Shown here piece by piece: positions 42,612 to 52,003 of a stretch of DNA of 64,000 nt. Position 1 is the first letter of the stretch. Each line of letters begins with the position of its first letter. Position numbers and translations under genes: made by a program. The notes beneath the pieces are model-generated. The model made no database searches. It was given only the letters and a program-made list of their open reading frames with translations, and was not told the DNA's origin. Location: NCBI GenBank assembly GCA_014800685.1, contig JAAVFQ010000016.1:1-64000 (forward strand). Reading direction: 5' to 3'. Source of the stretch: Bacteroidales bacterium. Lineage in GTDB: Bacteria; Bacteroidota; Bacteroidia; Bacteroidales; Muribaculaceae.

Positions 42612-44051
42612 ATGAAACATCTTTTACTCCCCGCCTTAGGCCTGCTGATGACAGCCGCTTCGGCCGCGGCTGCCACTCCCTGGACGGCAGTTCAGGATAT
42701 TGCCGACTTCACCACCGATGCCCGCTATGCGATAGGCTATTCCAACCCCAAGGGCGTCTGGAAAGCCAATGGCGACGTGATGAGCTACAATTTAGCTCCT
42801 CAGGATCGTGGCTTCTATGCTATCTCCGACTGCGATATGACCGCGACCGCTCTCAACACAGTTCCCGCTGAGGCAGCCATCGTGCGCCTTGAGGAGGCCG
42901 GAAATGGTCTTTTCAATATCTATCTCACCAATGGCCCCAAGACCGGATATCTCGTGCCCCTCGACGGCAAAAACGGCATAACCGTTTCAGAGACACCCGT
43001 CCCGGTGAAAATCACGCTCGGCAAAGGGCCGGCCGATGATTCGCTCAAAGAGCCGCTCTTTACCACCTCGGTTCGCTATCAGACCGCAAGCGATGATGAC
43101 CGCAGCGATTTCTCCTGGGTCAACACCGCTGTGAACTACGAAATGACTCACGTGTTCTGGGTATGCATGCAGGCTGAGAGCGGCGGTCAGCTCTTCTTCT
43201 ACAAAGAAGATCCCACCGCGGCCCCCACTCAGACCTATAAAGCCACTCCCGAGGCCGGCGCTTACGATGAATATCCCGCAGTGACGCTGACTTTCGACGG
43301 CGTATCGTCTATCAAGATAGCGGAAGGGGCTAAGGCTACCCTCACGCTCGGTGGCTACACATTTGACTTCAGCCTCTCAGCTGAGGGTAATGCTCTCACA
43401 CTCACCCCTCAGGAGGCTATCACCGCCTATTCCGGAGCCTTCACGCCCTTTATCCTTGAGCTCCCCGAGGGTGCTGTCACTCTCGTCTATGGAGAGAATG
43501 AATATCCCAATGAGGCCATTACGATAAACTCCTATAGCGTCAATCCTCCCACATTCAGTCAGCTTGACATCGTGGATGCTCCCGAAGTCTACACTTCCGT
43601 CAGCGAGCTTAGCTCACTGGAATTCGCCTACACCGATCCCTATACACTCGATGCTGTGAATACCCGCAATCCTCTGACCATCACCGGCCAGAACTTCGGC
43701 GCTTACGGCACGCTCAATGTCACCGGCACCGAGGAGAAATCTTTCACCGCTACCGTGCAGTGGACCACTCCGGAGGAAGAGATAGTCAGCGACCTTTACG
43801 TCGTCACCATACCTGCCGAGGCCATCGTAGTCTCCAATGGCTATGGCTATATCTTCCGCAACGATGAGAACATCAACTTCGAGCTTACGCTTGACCTCTC
43901 TGCATCTGTAGATTCATTTGAGGCGGACAGCACAGTGACCGTCTTCAGCGCTACCGGCATCTGCCTGATGCGCAATGCCGCTCCGGAAGCACTTGAGACT
44001 CTCCCCGCCGGCCTATACATCGTCAACGGCAGGAAGCTCATCCGCAAATAA
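42612..44051 (+). CDS. Secreted beta-rich protein with sorting-like C-terminal tail
   Basis: The signal peptide (LLPALGLLMTAASAAAA) is followed by about 440 residues of predicted beta structure with no recognised domain. The tail contains ATGICLMRN and ends in GLYIVNGRKLIRK, a form common at the C-termini of secreted Bacteroidales proteins and resembling a type IX secretion sorting signal. The outer surface or medium is therefore expected. The sequence TSVSELSSLEFAYTDPY.. suggests an Ig-like module near residues 320-430. It lies 36 bases after repeat copy 4. Confidence 0.72.
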   Translation: MKHLLLPALGLLMTAASAAAATPWTAVQDIADFTTDARYAIGYSNPKGVWKANGDVMSYNLAPQDRGFYAISDCDMTATALNTVPAEAAIVRLEEAGNGLFNIYLTNGPKTGYLVPLDGKNGITVSETPVPVKITLGKGPADDSLKEPLFTTSVRYQTASDDDRSDFSWVNTAVNYEMTHVFWVCMQAESGGQLFFYKEDPTAAPTQTYKATPEAGAYDEYPAVTLTFDGVSSIKIAEGAKATLTLGGYTFDFSLSAEGNALTLTPQEAITAYSGAFTPFILELPEGAVTLVYGENEYPNEAITINSYSVNPPTFSQLDIVDAPEVYTSVSELSSLEFAYTDPYTLDAVNTRNPLTITGQNFGAYGTLNVTGTEEKSFTATVQWTTPEEEIVSDLYVVTIPAEAIVVSNGYGYIFRNDENINFELTLDLSASVDSFEADSTVTVFSATGICLMRNAAPEALETLPAGLYIVNGRKLIRK

Positions 44052-44095
44052 CTGATTCGCTAATAGCAGCGCACTACTCCAATTATAATAACGAG

Positions 44096-44130
44096 AGGGT
44101 GTATCGGAATTTCGTATTCCGGTGCACCCT
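44096..44130 (+). terminator. GTGTGTC-type terminator upstream of recA
   Basis: The stem AGGGTGTATCGGAAT / GTATTCCGGTGCACCCT (wobble pairs) has a 3-base loop. The rest of the 324-bp gap holds the recA promoter region. Confidence 0.85.
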
Positions 44131-44256
44131 TAATTATAGAGCATAGCAGGCCTGGGAGCATCAACCCTGCAAGAAACTGGCACTCTGCGACGCTCCGTTA
44201 TGTTTTTTTAAGTAAGATTTAGACCTTATATATTAGGAAAACGGCATATTAAGTAT

Positions 44257-44264
44257 TAACTTTG
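44257..44264 (+). promoter_or_regulatory. -7 box of the recA promoter
   Basis: TAACTTTG matches the consensus -7. The -33 element is not a good match. The leader of about 105 bases contains GTGTC and GACAC arms (near 44302 and 44350) that could pair. No SOS operator could be recognised. Confidence 0.5.
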
Positions 44265-44375
44265 CAATGCAAAAACAAAACATTCACGCATAATTAGAGC
44301 GTGTCTTGATTCCAACCGATTTTAAGAATAACAGCAATCAGTTAAATCCCGACACACTCCCAAAAGGAAAACATC

Positions 44376-45509
44376 ATGGCAAAGAAAAAAGTAGCAACCC
44401 GCGCCGCCGCAGACTCCACACGCGAGCAGAAACAGAAAGCCCTTGACGTGGCACTGGCTAATCTTGAGAAAGATTTCGGAGCCGGCACCGTCATCCGTCT
44501 CGGCGATGAAGCCGTAAAGGATATAGAAGCTATCTCCACCGGCTCCATTGGTCTTGACAACGCCCTCGGAGTAGGAGGTCTTCCCCGCGGCAGGGTCACA
44601 GAGATATTCGGTCCGGAGTCATCCGGTAAGACCACGCTGGCTATCCACGTGATAGCAGAAGCCCAGAAGCAGGGAGGCGTCTGCGCTATAATCGATGCCG
44701 AGCACGCCTTCGACAGATTTTATGCCCAGCAGCTGGGCGTTGACACCAATAACCTCTGGATAGCTCAGCCGGAGAGTGGCGAGCAGGCTCTCGACATCGC
44801 CGAGCAGCTTATCAACTCAGGGGCAATCGATGTGCTTGTAGTTGACTCCGTGGCCGCGCTGACCCCGAAAGCGGAGATAGACGGCGAGATGGGAGACAAG
44901 AATGTAGGCCTTCACGCACGCCTCATGTCGCAGGCGCTCCGCAAGCTCACCGGCACAATTTCCCGCACCCGCACATGCTGCATATTCATCAATCAGCTTA
45001 GAGAGAAAATCGGAGTGATGTTTGGCAATCCGGAGACAACGACGGGTGGCAACGCGCTGAAATTTTACGCCTCAGTGCGCATAGACATCCGCCCCTCGTC
45101 GGTAATTAAAGATGGGGAAAAGGTGATAGGCCGTCTCACGAAGTGCAAGGTGGTGAAGAATAAGGTGGCTCCCCCCTTTGCAAAGTGCGAGTTTGACATC
45201 ATGTTTGGCGAGGGCATCTCGCAGGCCGGAGAGATAGTGGACATGGGCACAGAGACGGGCATCCTCAAGAAGTCAGGCGCCTGGTTCTCATACGATGGCT
45301 CGAAATTAGGTCAGGGGCGCGACGCCGTGAAGCGGGTGATAGCCGAGAATCCCGATTTGGCCGAGGAGCTGAAGACGAAGATATTCGCACGTCTTCAGGA
45401 GATAAAGGCAGAGAAGGCGGGTGAGAAATTCAGTCCCTACGCGCCCCCTGCAGAGGAGGTAGTGGATGCCGATGAAGAAGTGGCCGAGCTGAACGACTTT
45501 GATGTCTGA
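44376..45509 (+). CDS. recA: Recombinase RecA
   Basis: RecA forms the DNA strand-exchange filament of homologous recombination. Walker [15 protein letters not shown] near residue 70, Walker [22 protein letters not shown], and the loop [20 protein letters not shown] are intact. The 377-aa length includes an N-terminal basic stretch and the acidic C-terminal tail ([16 protein letters not shown]). It is convergent with der across a shared terminator. Confidence 0.98.
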   Translation: MAKKKVATRAAADSTREQKQKALDVALANLEKDFGAGTVIRLGDEAVKDIEAISTGSIGLDNALGVGGLPRGRVTEIFGPESSGKTTLAIHVIAEAQKQGGVCAIIDAEHAFDRFYAQQLGVDTNNLWIAQPESGEQALDIAEQLINSGAIDVLVVDSVAALTPKAEIDGEMGDKNVGLHARLMSQALRKLTGTISRTRTCCIFINQLREKIGVMFGNPETTTGGNALKFYASVRIDIRPSSVIKDGEKVIGRLTKCKVVKNKVAPPFAKCEFDIMFGEGISQAGEIVDMGTETGILKKSGAWFSYDGSKLGQGRDAVKRVIAENPDLAEELKTKIFARLQEIKAEKAGEKFSPYAPPAEEVVDADEEVAELNDFDV

Positions 45510-45547
45510 GCAGCCCCTGAGGCCCCTTTAAAGGCAATATAGTATTA

Positions 45548-45580
45548 AAAACGCCGGCGGAAACATCTCCGTCGGCGTTT
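45548..45580. terminator. Bidirectional terminator between recA and der
   Basis: The stem AAACGCCGGCGGA / TCCGTCGGCGTTT has A and T flanks. Confidence 0.9.
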
Positions 45581-45623
45581 AGATTTCTATAATTTAGTCC
45601 CCGACCTACGGGGGCTTGCCGTC

Positions 45624-46943
45624 TTAAGATTTGTCGCGCATGAAGATGGCGATGGGAGAGCCGTGGAAGTCCCACTTGGCCCGGATCTTGTTTTCAAGGA
45701 ATCGACGATAAGGCTCCTTGACCCACTGGGGCAGATTGCAGAAGAAGACGAATGTGGGGATAACGGCATCCTTCAGCATGGTGACATACTTAATCTTCAC
45801 GAATTTACCCTTATTGGAGGGAGGAGGGGTCTCGGCCACTACCTCCAGCATATAGCTATTGAGCTGCGAGGTGGGGATGATGCGTTTGCGATTTTCGAAG
45901 ACATGGGTGGCAGTCTCCAGAACCTTGTGAATGCGCTGCTTGGTGAGCGCTGAGGTAAAGATGATAGGGAAATCGGTGAAAGGCGCAAGTTTGTTTCTGA
46001 TGGCAGTCTCGAATCGTTTCTGCGCCTCGAGAGAGCGGTCTTCCACGAGGTCCCATTTATTGACACAAACCACAAGCCCCTTTCGGTTTCGCTGTATCAG
46101 GCCGAAGATATTTGCATCCTGGCCCTCAATGCCGCGGGTGGCGTCGATCATCAGAATGCAGACATCAGAGGCCTCTATGGCGCGAATGGAGCGAATCACG
46201 GAGTAATACTCGATGTCTTCATTGACCTTCTGCTTCTTTCTTATTCCGGCGGTGTCTACGAGGTAGAAGTCAAAGCCGAACTTATTGTAACGGTGATAGA
46301 TAGAGTCGCGGGTGGTGCCTGCGATGTCAGTGACGATGTGGCGTTCCTCGCCGATGAAGGCATTGATAAGGGAAGACTTACCGGCATTCGGACGTCCTAC
46401 GATGGCTATCTTGGCGATGTCATCCTCCGGCTTGTCGTCCTCTCTGGGTTCAGGCATATCGGCGATTATCTCATCAAGGAGTTCGCCGGTGCCGGAGCCA
46501 TTGGCTGAAGAGACTTCAAAGGGAGTGCCGAGGCCGAGGCTGTAAAATTCCGGGACGTTATATCTGGCATCGCCCACATCCTCCTTATTAGCCACCAGAA
46601 TCACGGGCTTTTTGCTTCTACGGAGGATAGCCGCCACATGGTCGTCAAGGTCAGTGATGCCATTAGAGGCGTCAACTACAAAAAGGATGACATCCGCCTC
46701 CTCGATGGCTATCTCCACCTGCTTATTGATTTCCTCCTCAAAGATGTCTTCGGAGTTGACTACCCATCCGCCGGTGTCGACGATGGAGAACTCCTGTCCG
46801 CACCAGTCCACTGTGCCATACTGGCGGTCGCGGGTGGTGCCTGCCGTGTCGTCCACGATGGCACGGCGAGTCTGCGTCAAACGGTTGAACAACGTGGATT
46901 TCCCTACGTTGGGCCGCCCTACTATTGCTACTAATCTGCTCAT
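45624..46943 (-). CDS. der: Ribosome-assembly GTPase Der (EngA)
   Basis: Der is a double-GTPase needed for 50S subunit assembly. Two G domains are visible, [12 protein letters not shown] with DTAGTTRD at the N-terminus and [12 protein letters not shown] near residue 182 with [12 protein letters not shown], plus NKWD and the C-terminal KH-like domain. The 439-aa length is normal. It lies downstream of era on the same strand with a terminator between them. Confidence 0.97.
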   Translation of the reverse strand: MSRLVAIVGRPNVGKSTLFNRLTQTRRAIVDDTAGTTRDRQYGTVDWCGQEFSIVDTGGWVVNSEDIFEEEINKQVEIAIEEADVILFVVDASNGITDLDDHVAAILRRSKKPVILVANKEDVGDARYNVPEFYSLGLGTPFEVSSANGSGTGELLDEIIADMPEPREDDKPEDDIAKIAIVGRPNAGKSSLINAFIGEERHIVTDIAGTTRDSIYHRYNKFGFDFYLVDTAGIRKKQKVNEDIEYYSVIRSIRAIEASDVCILMIDATRGIEGQDANIFGLIQRNRKGLVVCVNKWDLVEDRSLEAQKRFETAIRNKLAPFTDFPIIFTSALTKQRIHKVLETATHVFENRKRIIPTSQLNSYMLEVVAETPPPSNKGKFVKIKYVTMLKDAVIPTFVFFCNLPQWVKEPYRRFLENKIRAKWDFHGSPIAIFMRDKS

Positions 46944-46968
46944 AAATAGTTCCTATTCCTAATAATGT

Positions 46969-47002
46969 AAAGACGGGCTCTCTCCGGGGAAAGAGCCGTC
47001 TT
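46969..47002 (-). terminator. Terminator between era and der
   Basis: The stem AAGACGGCTCT / AGAGCCCGTCTT on the minus strand ends in TTTACATT. Confidence 0.8.
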
Positions 47003-47021
47003 GCGTTTGGTTTCTGATTAA

Positions 47022-48086
47022 TTATTCGACGTATCCGAAAGCACGGAGTTTGTTCTCGCGGTTGCGCCAATCTTTTTCCACCTTGACGAAGAGTTCGAGA
47101 TATACTCTCTTGCCAAAGAATTTTTCGATGTCCTGACGAGCCTGTATGCCCACTTTCTTAATCTTCTCGCCACCCTTGCCGATGATGATGCCTTTCTGGG
47201 TGTCGCGCTCCACGTAGATGACAGCCATGATGTGGATAGCCTCATCTTTTTCGTCAAACTTCTCCACGATGACTTCCGCGCTGTAAGGAATCTCACGCTC
47301 GTAATTGAGAAGAAGTTTCTCGCGGATTATTTCAGTGACGAAGAAGCGTGCGGGCTTGTCGGTGAGGGCATCCTTGCCGAAGAAAGGTGGAGAGGGGGGC
47401 AGGAGTTCCACGATGCGGGCCTTGAGGTTATCCACATTGAAATGCTCCTTGGCGCTTGTGGGGAAGATCTCGGCATTCGGGAGACGCTTCTTCCATTCAT
47501 CGATGAGGCGGTTAAGCTCATCGTTACCTTTCAGCAAGTCCACTTTATTGATTACCAGCAGCACGGGGGCCTTCTCCTTGGCCACTCTGGCGAGGAAGTC
47601 AGCGTTTTTCTCAGGGTCTTCCACCACGTCGGTGACGTAGAGAAGGACGTCAGCATCGGTCAGTGCGCCCTCGGAGAATTCCAGCATCGACTCCTGCAGC
47701 TTATAAGCGGGCTTCAGCACTCCGGGAGTGTCTGAATAGACTATCTGATAGTCCGGGGTGTTGACGATGCCCATGATACGATGGCGGGTGGTCTGGGCCT
47801 TTGAGGTAATAATAGAAATGCGCTCGCCGACCAGATCATTCATCAGTGTGGATTTGCCCACGTTAGGGTTTCCGACGATGTTTACAAAGCCTGCTTTGTG
47901 TCCGGGCTTGACAGCCGGAGCGTCAGCTTTCTCATCATCTGAGTCTTCGGCCTTGTCAGCTATCTCTTCAGCCTTGGCCATAGCCTCCTCCCCTTCGCGA
48001 AGAGCCTTCATCTCACGTTTCAGTTCTGCGCCTTTGGGTTCGGCATCGTCAAATACTTCATCTATTGAATAATTTTCGTTTTTCAT
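47022..48086 (-). CDS. era: GTPase Era with acidic N-terminal extension
   Basis: Era is a GTPase that binds 16S rRNA during 30S maturation. The Era core starts at [21 protein letters not shown], with DTPGVLKP, NKVDLL and the C-terminal KH domain (GIIIGKGGEKIKKVGIQAR). The first 62 residues are an extra, strongly acidic, probably disordered segment (REGEEAMAKAEEIADKAEDS) not found in standard 290-300-aa Era. Start codon choice matters: no Met lies next to the core, so the extension is probably real. Confidence 0.95.
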   Translation of the reverse strand: MKNENYSIDEVFDDAEPKGAELKREMKALREGEEAMAKAEEIADKAEDSDDEKADAPAVKPGHKAGFVNIVGNPNVGKSTLMNDLVGERISIITSKAQTTRHRIMGIVNTPDYQIVYSDTPGVLKPAYKLQESMLEFSEGALTDADVLLYVTDVVEDPEKNADFLARVAKEKAPVLLVINKVDLLKGNDELNRLIDEWKKRLPNAEIFPTSAKEHFNVDNLKARIVELLPPSPPFFGKDALTDKPARFFVTEIIREKLLLNYEREIPYSAEVIVEKFDEKDEAIHIMAVIYVERDTQKGIIIGKGGEKIKKVGIQARQDIEKFFGKRVYLELFVKVEKDWRNRENKLRAFGYVE

Positions 48087-48177
48087 AATTTTGTTCTATT
48101 AGTTAATTATTGCCATCCGGCTTTCGTAAATATAAACGCAGAGCGGCTCCGGATAGTTCTGCCGAGGAGAAAAAGAA

Positions 48178-48211
48178 GAGCGCCCTGCGTAAAATCCGGT
48201 TCAGGGCGCTC
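48178..48211 (-). terminator. Terminator of rubrerythrin
   Basis: The stem GAGCGCCCTG / CAGGGCGCTC lies 30 bases after the stop. Confidence 0.88.
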
Positions 48212-48241
48212 CAAATATTTTAATAATCCGTTCTGATATTA

Positions 48242-48826
48242 TCAGAAGAGCTCACCAAGAGCCTCATAGTGCTGGTAGGGGTGCTTGCAAGCGGGACATA
48301 CTTCGGGAGGAGTGGTGCCTTCAAAGATGTAACCGCATACGAGACACTGCCATTTTATGGGCTTTTCGCGTTTCCATACGGTGCCCTTCTCTACCTGGTC
48401 GGCCAGTTCGAGGAAGCGACGGCGATGATGCTCTTCAATGGATGCGATAGCGCGGAACTGTTCGGCTATTTCGGGGAATCCCTCTTCATCGGCCACGTCG
48501 GCAGCTTTCTTGTAGAGGTCTACGCCCTCTGTCTCCTCCTCAGAGGCTGCGGTGCGCAGGTTGTTGAGCGTAGAGCCGAGTATACCGTTATCTATTGTAG
48601 TAGCTGGGGCTACTGCGCTCTCTTCAAGATATTTGAGGAAGATTTTAGCGTGATGAAGTTCATTGTCGGCAGTTTCATTGAAGATGTTTGAGATCTGATA
48701 ATACTGCTCTTTATTAGCCTGCTGAGCGTAGAAAGTATAGCGCGTGTAGGCTGTTGACTCGGCTACGTATGCGTTAGCGAGATTGATTTCAGTCTTTGTG
48801 CCTTTGATGCTCTTTGTTGTTGCCAT
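48242..48826 (-). CDS. rbr: Rubrerythrin
   Basis: Rubrerythrin is an iron peroxidase protecting anaerobes from hydrogen peroxide. The N-terminal ferritin-like diiron domain shows ESTAYTRYTFYAQQANKEQY and NETADNELHHAKIF and EEHHRRRFLEL. The C-terminal rubredoxin domain has CLVCGYIF and CPACKHPYQHYEAL. The 194-aa length is normal. It stands alone behind its own upstream region and terminator. Confidence 0.96.
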   Translation of the reverse strand: MATTKSIKGTKTEINLANAYVAESTAYTRYTFYAQQANKEQYYQISNIFNETADNELHHAKIFLKYLEESAVAPATTIDNGILGSTLNNLRTAASEEETEGVDLYKKAADVADEEGFPEIAEQFRAIASIEEHHRRRFLELADQVEKGTVWKREKPIKWQCLVCGYIFEGTTPPEVCPACKHPYQHYEALGELF

Positions 48827-49000
48827 GTTTTAGTGTGTTTTTATAGTGATATGTGAATTTCTGTAATTAAAACATCGGCGCGCGACATAATGTTTACCAC
48901 TCTTCTATTTTTGTGGGTGATGCCTAAATTCAAACCGACACTAAGCGAATATTGAAAATTATTCTTAACTTTGCTGCAAATTGAGGCATTATAGGAAAGA

Positions 49001-49735
49001 ATGATAGAGACTCTACACGGTCTTGTGCTCGAAAGAGTGCGCCATAACGACAAGTCAGACATCGTCTCGCTCTACACGCGCGAGCGCGGCAGGGTGCCCT
49101 TTGTGGTTCAGGGAGGCCAGAGCCGGGGGGCCAGAATGCGCCGGGCCATGCTCATGCCCCTCTCCGTAGTTGAGGTGACCATGCGCAGCCGTCCTTCGCA
49201 GGAATTGCAACGCTTTTCCTCGCTGAGCGTTGCCCGCCAGTTTCCCTCTATCTATGGCGACCCGGTAAAGAGTGCTGTGGCCATCTTTCTGAGGGAGTTT
49301 CTGAGCCGTCTGCTCAGGGAATATCCTGCCGATGATATGCTGTGGGAGTACATAGTGCGCTCACTGGCTGTGCTTGATGCGTCGGAGGGACATTCTACGG
49401 CTAATTTCCATATAATTTTCCTTGCTAATCTCACCGGCCCGCTCGGCATCAGACCCGATATAGAGCGCAGTCGGTCCGGTCTGCCCCCCTATTTTGATTT
49501 GCGGGCGGCGGCTTTCTGTCTTCACGCCCCTCTTCACCATGATGTCCTGCGGGGTGAAGAGGCTCGTATCGTGCATTTGCTGAGCCGCCTTGACTTTCGC
49601 AACGGAGGGCGGCTTCGCCTCAACCGCATGGCCAGACAGCGGCTTCTCGAAGGGCTTCTGCGCTTTTACTCATTGCATTTTTCCGGCCTTGACTCCATGC
49701 GTTCGCCTGAAATTCTTCAGTCGCTCTTCGACTGA
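49001..49735 (+). CDS. recO: DNA repair protein RecO
   Basis: RecO helps load RecA onto single-stranded DNA in the RecFOR pathway. The N-terminal OB-fold begins IETLHGLVLERVRHNDKSDIVSLYT, and the helical C-domain has FLREFLSRLLREYPADDMLW. The 244-aa length and pattern match Bacteroidales RecO. A zinc-ribbon is not obvious. A TAACTTTG box at 48966-48973 provides a short leader. Divergent from rubrerythrin. Confidence 0.9.
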   Translation: MIETLHGLVLERVRHNDKSDIVSLYTRERGRVPFVVQGGQSRGARMRRAMLMPLSVVEVTMRSRPSQELQRFSSLSVARQFPSIYGDPVKSAVAIFLREFLSRLLREYPADDMLWEYIVRSLAVLDASEGHSTANFHIIFLANLTGPLGIRPDIERSRSGLPPYFDLRAAAFCLHAPLHHDVLRGEEARIVHLLSRLDFRNGGRLRLNRMARQRLLEGLLRFYSLHFSGLDSMRSPEILQSLFD

Positions 49736-49747
49736 AAGCGTAGAGAA

Positions 49748-49775
49748 AGCCCCGGCTCGTTAGACAAGCCGGGGC
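49748..49775 (+). terminator. Terminator between recO and the OmpA gene
   Basis: The stem AGCCCCGGCT / AAGCCGGGGC. It serves either convergent gene. Confidence 0.85.
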
Positions 49776-49805
49776 GTAAATGTCAGTTAAGAAAACTCAA
49801 GGGGC

Positions 49806-50663
49806 TTATTTGCTTCCCTCGGGAGCCTGATCTATAAGGTCGAGGAACTGGTCGAGCTTCGGAGTGATGATAATCTCCGTGCGGCGGTTGCGTGCTTTTC
49901 CGGCCTCGGTGTCATTGTCAGTGAGAGGATTAAACTCACCGCGTCCTCCGGCGGTAAGGCGATTGGGGTTGATGCCGAATTTGTCCTGCAGCACCTGTAC
50001 GATTGATGATGCGCGGAGGGCCGAGAGGTCCCAGTTGTTGCGGATATTCGTTTTCTTGATGGGCACATTGTCGGTATTGCCCTCTACGAGCACTTCATAG
50101 TCATCGTAGTCCTTGAGAATCTTAGCAATCTTGCTGAGAGTGGCCATTGCCGCGTCGCTCACCTCATAGCTTCCCGACTTGAAGAGCATATTGTCGGCCA
50201 GCGAGATGTAGACAACACCCTTGAGCACCTTGATGTCAACATCCTTGAGCTCGGAAGTGGAGAGCGAGCGTGTGAGATTGTTGGTGAGCACCATATTGAG
50301 CGAGTCAGATTTTGACTTTGCCTCGACGAGATGCTTGATATAGGCGTTGGAGGCGTTTATCTCGTCAACGAGTTTTGCGATGTTGACGGAGCCCTGAGAG
50401 CTTGATTTGAGTGACTCGTCAAGAGATGCTTTCAGAGAGGCCATGCCACGTTTGAGCTCGTCATTGTTGGCATTTGCCTGCTGGAGGAGATATTTGAGCG
50501 ATTTTGACTCCGCGTTGCATTCAGTGAGTCCGTCGCGTGTGGTCTGATACTCAGCCTGGAGGGCTTTGTAGTCTTCCTGTAGTTTTACGTATTGCTTCTT
50601 GCTGGCGCAGCCGGTGAAAATAAGGGCTGCTGCGGCTACGTAGAGAAATGATTTGATTTTCAT
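49806..50663 (-). CDS. OmpA-family lipoprotein with coiled coil
   Basis: This is an envelope protein linking outer membrane and peptidoglycan. The lipobox IFTGCAS is followed by a coiled coil (residues about 22-125) and a C-terminal OmpA-like domain with VLVEGNTDNVPIKKTNIRNNWDLSALRA and NRLTAGGRGEFNPLTDNDTEAGKARNRRTEI, including the Asp and Arg that bind diaminopimelate. The 285-aa length fits the family found across Bacteroidales. Confidence 0.92.
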   Translation of the reverse strand: MKIKSFLYVAAAALIFTGCASKKQYVKLQEDYKALQAEYQTTRDGLTECNAESKSLKYLLQQANANNDELKRGMASLKASLDESLKSSSQGSVNIAKLVDEINASNAYIKHLVEAKSKSDSLNMVLTNNLTRSLSTSELKDVDIKVLKGVVYISLADNMLFKSGSYEVSDAAMATLSKIAKILKDYDDYEVLVEGNTDNVPIKKTNIRNNWDLSALRASSIVQVLQDKFGINPNRLTAGGRGEFNPLTDNDTEAGKARNRRTEIIITPKLDQFLDLIDQAPEGSK

Positions 50664-50716
50664 AGGCCGGGTAATATGTAAGTTTAAAAGTAGGTCCTAA
50701 GTATCGTATACCTTAC

Positions 50717-51988
50717 TTAACGCTTAACAGGCGTCTTTTGTCGGAAGATAGCCTCAAAAACTTTATCTGAGGCTCCGAGCTTGCTTTTAATGTAAGCACC
50801 GGCCGCCTCTCCGCAGCCCTTTCTGTCAGAGTCATTATCCATCAGGCGGGAGGCGTGACGCTCAAACTCTTCGCGGGAAGCGACGGAGCAGGCGCCCCCT
50901 GCGGCTATCATCTCTTCGGCTTCGATAAAGCGGTGATAATTAGGGCCGAACGTCACGGGAATACCATAGACTGCGGCCTCATTGATGTTATGGATGCCCA
51001 CTCCGAAGCCTCCGCCGATGTGGGCGATATCGGCGAAGCGGTAGATAGAAGAGAGCAGTCCGAAGCAGTCTACAATCACGAAGCGGGCGTGAGTGCAGGC
51101 TTCAGGATTTTTTGTGAGCTCAGAGTATAGCACGCAGTCCTTGCCGAGACGGGAGCGGAGGGATTCGAGCCTGTCGCCGTCAAACTCATGGGGCGCAATG
51201 ACGGCAGCCATATCAGGGCGAGAAAGCAGCCAAGGGATATAGACATCCTCATCGGGCTCCCAGGAGGAGCCGGCCACTAATATTTTCTTCCCTTCGCTAT
51301 GCAGCCTGCGGGTCAGCTCCTCCAGTTCGGGCAGGTCCCGGCGCTGACGCATAATGTCGGTGACGCGGTCGAAGCGCGTATCTCCGGCCACATCCACGTC
51401 GGTCACCCCGATAGAGGCGAGCAGGCGGCGGCTCTTTTCATCCTGCACGAAGATGCGGGAGAAGAGGTGGAGCCAGCGGCGATAGGTCTTGCCGTAAGGG
51501 CGGAAAAAGGCCTGTCCGGGCCGGAAAGCGGCCGAGATGAGATAGGTGGGCACAGACTGCTTAGAGAGGGCTCTGAGATAGTTGCGCCATATCTCATACT
51601 TGACGAAGATGGCCTGACGTGGCGATACCTTCTTCACAAACCATTCGGCCATTTCCGGGGTGTCGAAAGGGAGATAGCAGACCATGTCGGCCCCGTCGTA
51701 GTTTTTTCTCACCTCATATCCAGAGGGGGAGAAGAAAGTGAGAAGAATCTTCATTTCCGGGAGAAAACGGCGTATCCGCTCTATGACGGGACGCCCCTGC
51801 TCGAACTCGCCGAGCGAGGCGGCATGAATCCATACCCAGTCGCCGGAGAAGTCGCAATGGCGCAGGCGAGCGATGCTCTCCTTGTGGCCGGCGATAAGAG
51901 CGGATGCCTTACGGTTGTGCAGAGCGGCGGCGCGCACTCCGAGAGAGTAGGCGCCTATGCCGAGGCGATATGCCAGAGATTCAAGCAT
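50717..51988 (-). CDS. waaA: 3-deoxy-D-manno-octulosonic acid transferase WaaA
   Basis: WaaA adds Kdo to lipid IVA in lipopolysaccharide synthesis at the inner membrane. The N-terminal region WVWIHAASLGEFEQGRPVIE, the central LVAGSSWEPDEDVYIPWL and the C-terminal HIGGGFGVGIHNINEAAVYG mark the GT30 fold. The 423-aa length is normal. It begins 15 bases after the gltX stop, so the two are probably cotranscribed. Confidence 0.95.
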   Translation of the reverse strand: MLESLAYRLGIGAYSLGVRAAALHNRKASALIAGHKESIARLRHCDFSGDWVWIHAASLGEFEQGRPVIERIRRFLPEMKILLTFFSPSGYEVRKNYDGADMVCYLPFDTPEMAEWFVKKVSPRQAIFVKYEIWRNYLRALSKQSVPTYLISAAFRPGQAFFRPYGKTYRRWLHLFSRIFVQDEKSRRLLASIGVTDVDVAGDTRFDRVTDIMRQRRDLPELEELTRRLHSEGKKILVAGSSWEPDEDVYIPWLLSRPDMAAVIAPHEFDGDRLESLRSRLGKDCVLYSELTKNPEACTHARFVIVDCFGLLSSIYRFADIAHIGGGFGVGIHNINEAAVYGIPVTFGPNYHRFIEAEEMIAAGGACSVASREEFERHASRLMDNDSDRKGCGEAAGAYIKSKLGASDKVFEAIFRQKTPVKR

Positions 51989-52003
51989 GGCGAGTCAGGG
52001 GAA

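Noticed and set aside
50674-50720. Sixth AAGTAAGT element between the OmpA gene and waaA
   Set aside because: Only GTAAGT and CTTACTTAA are present, with no match to the conserved inner sequence.
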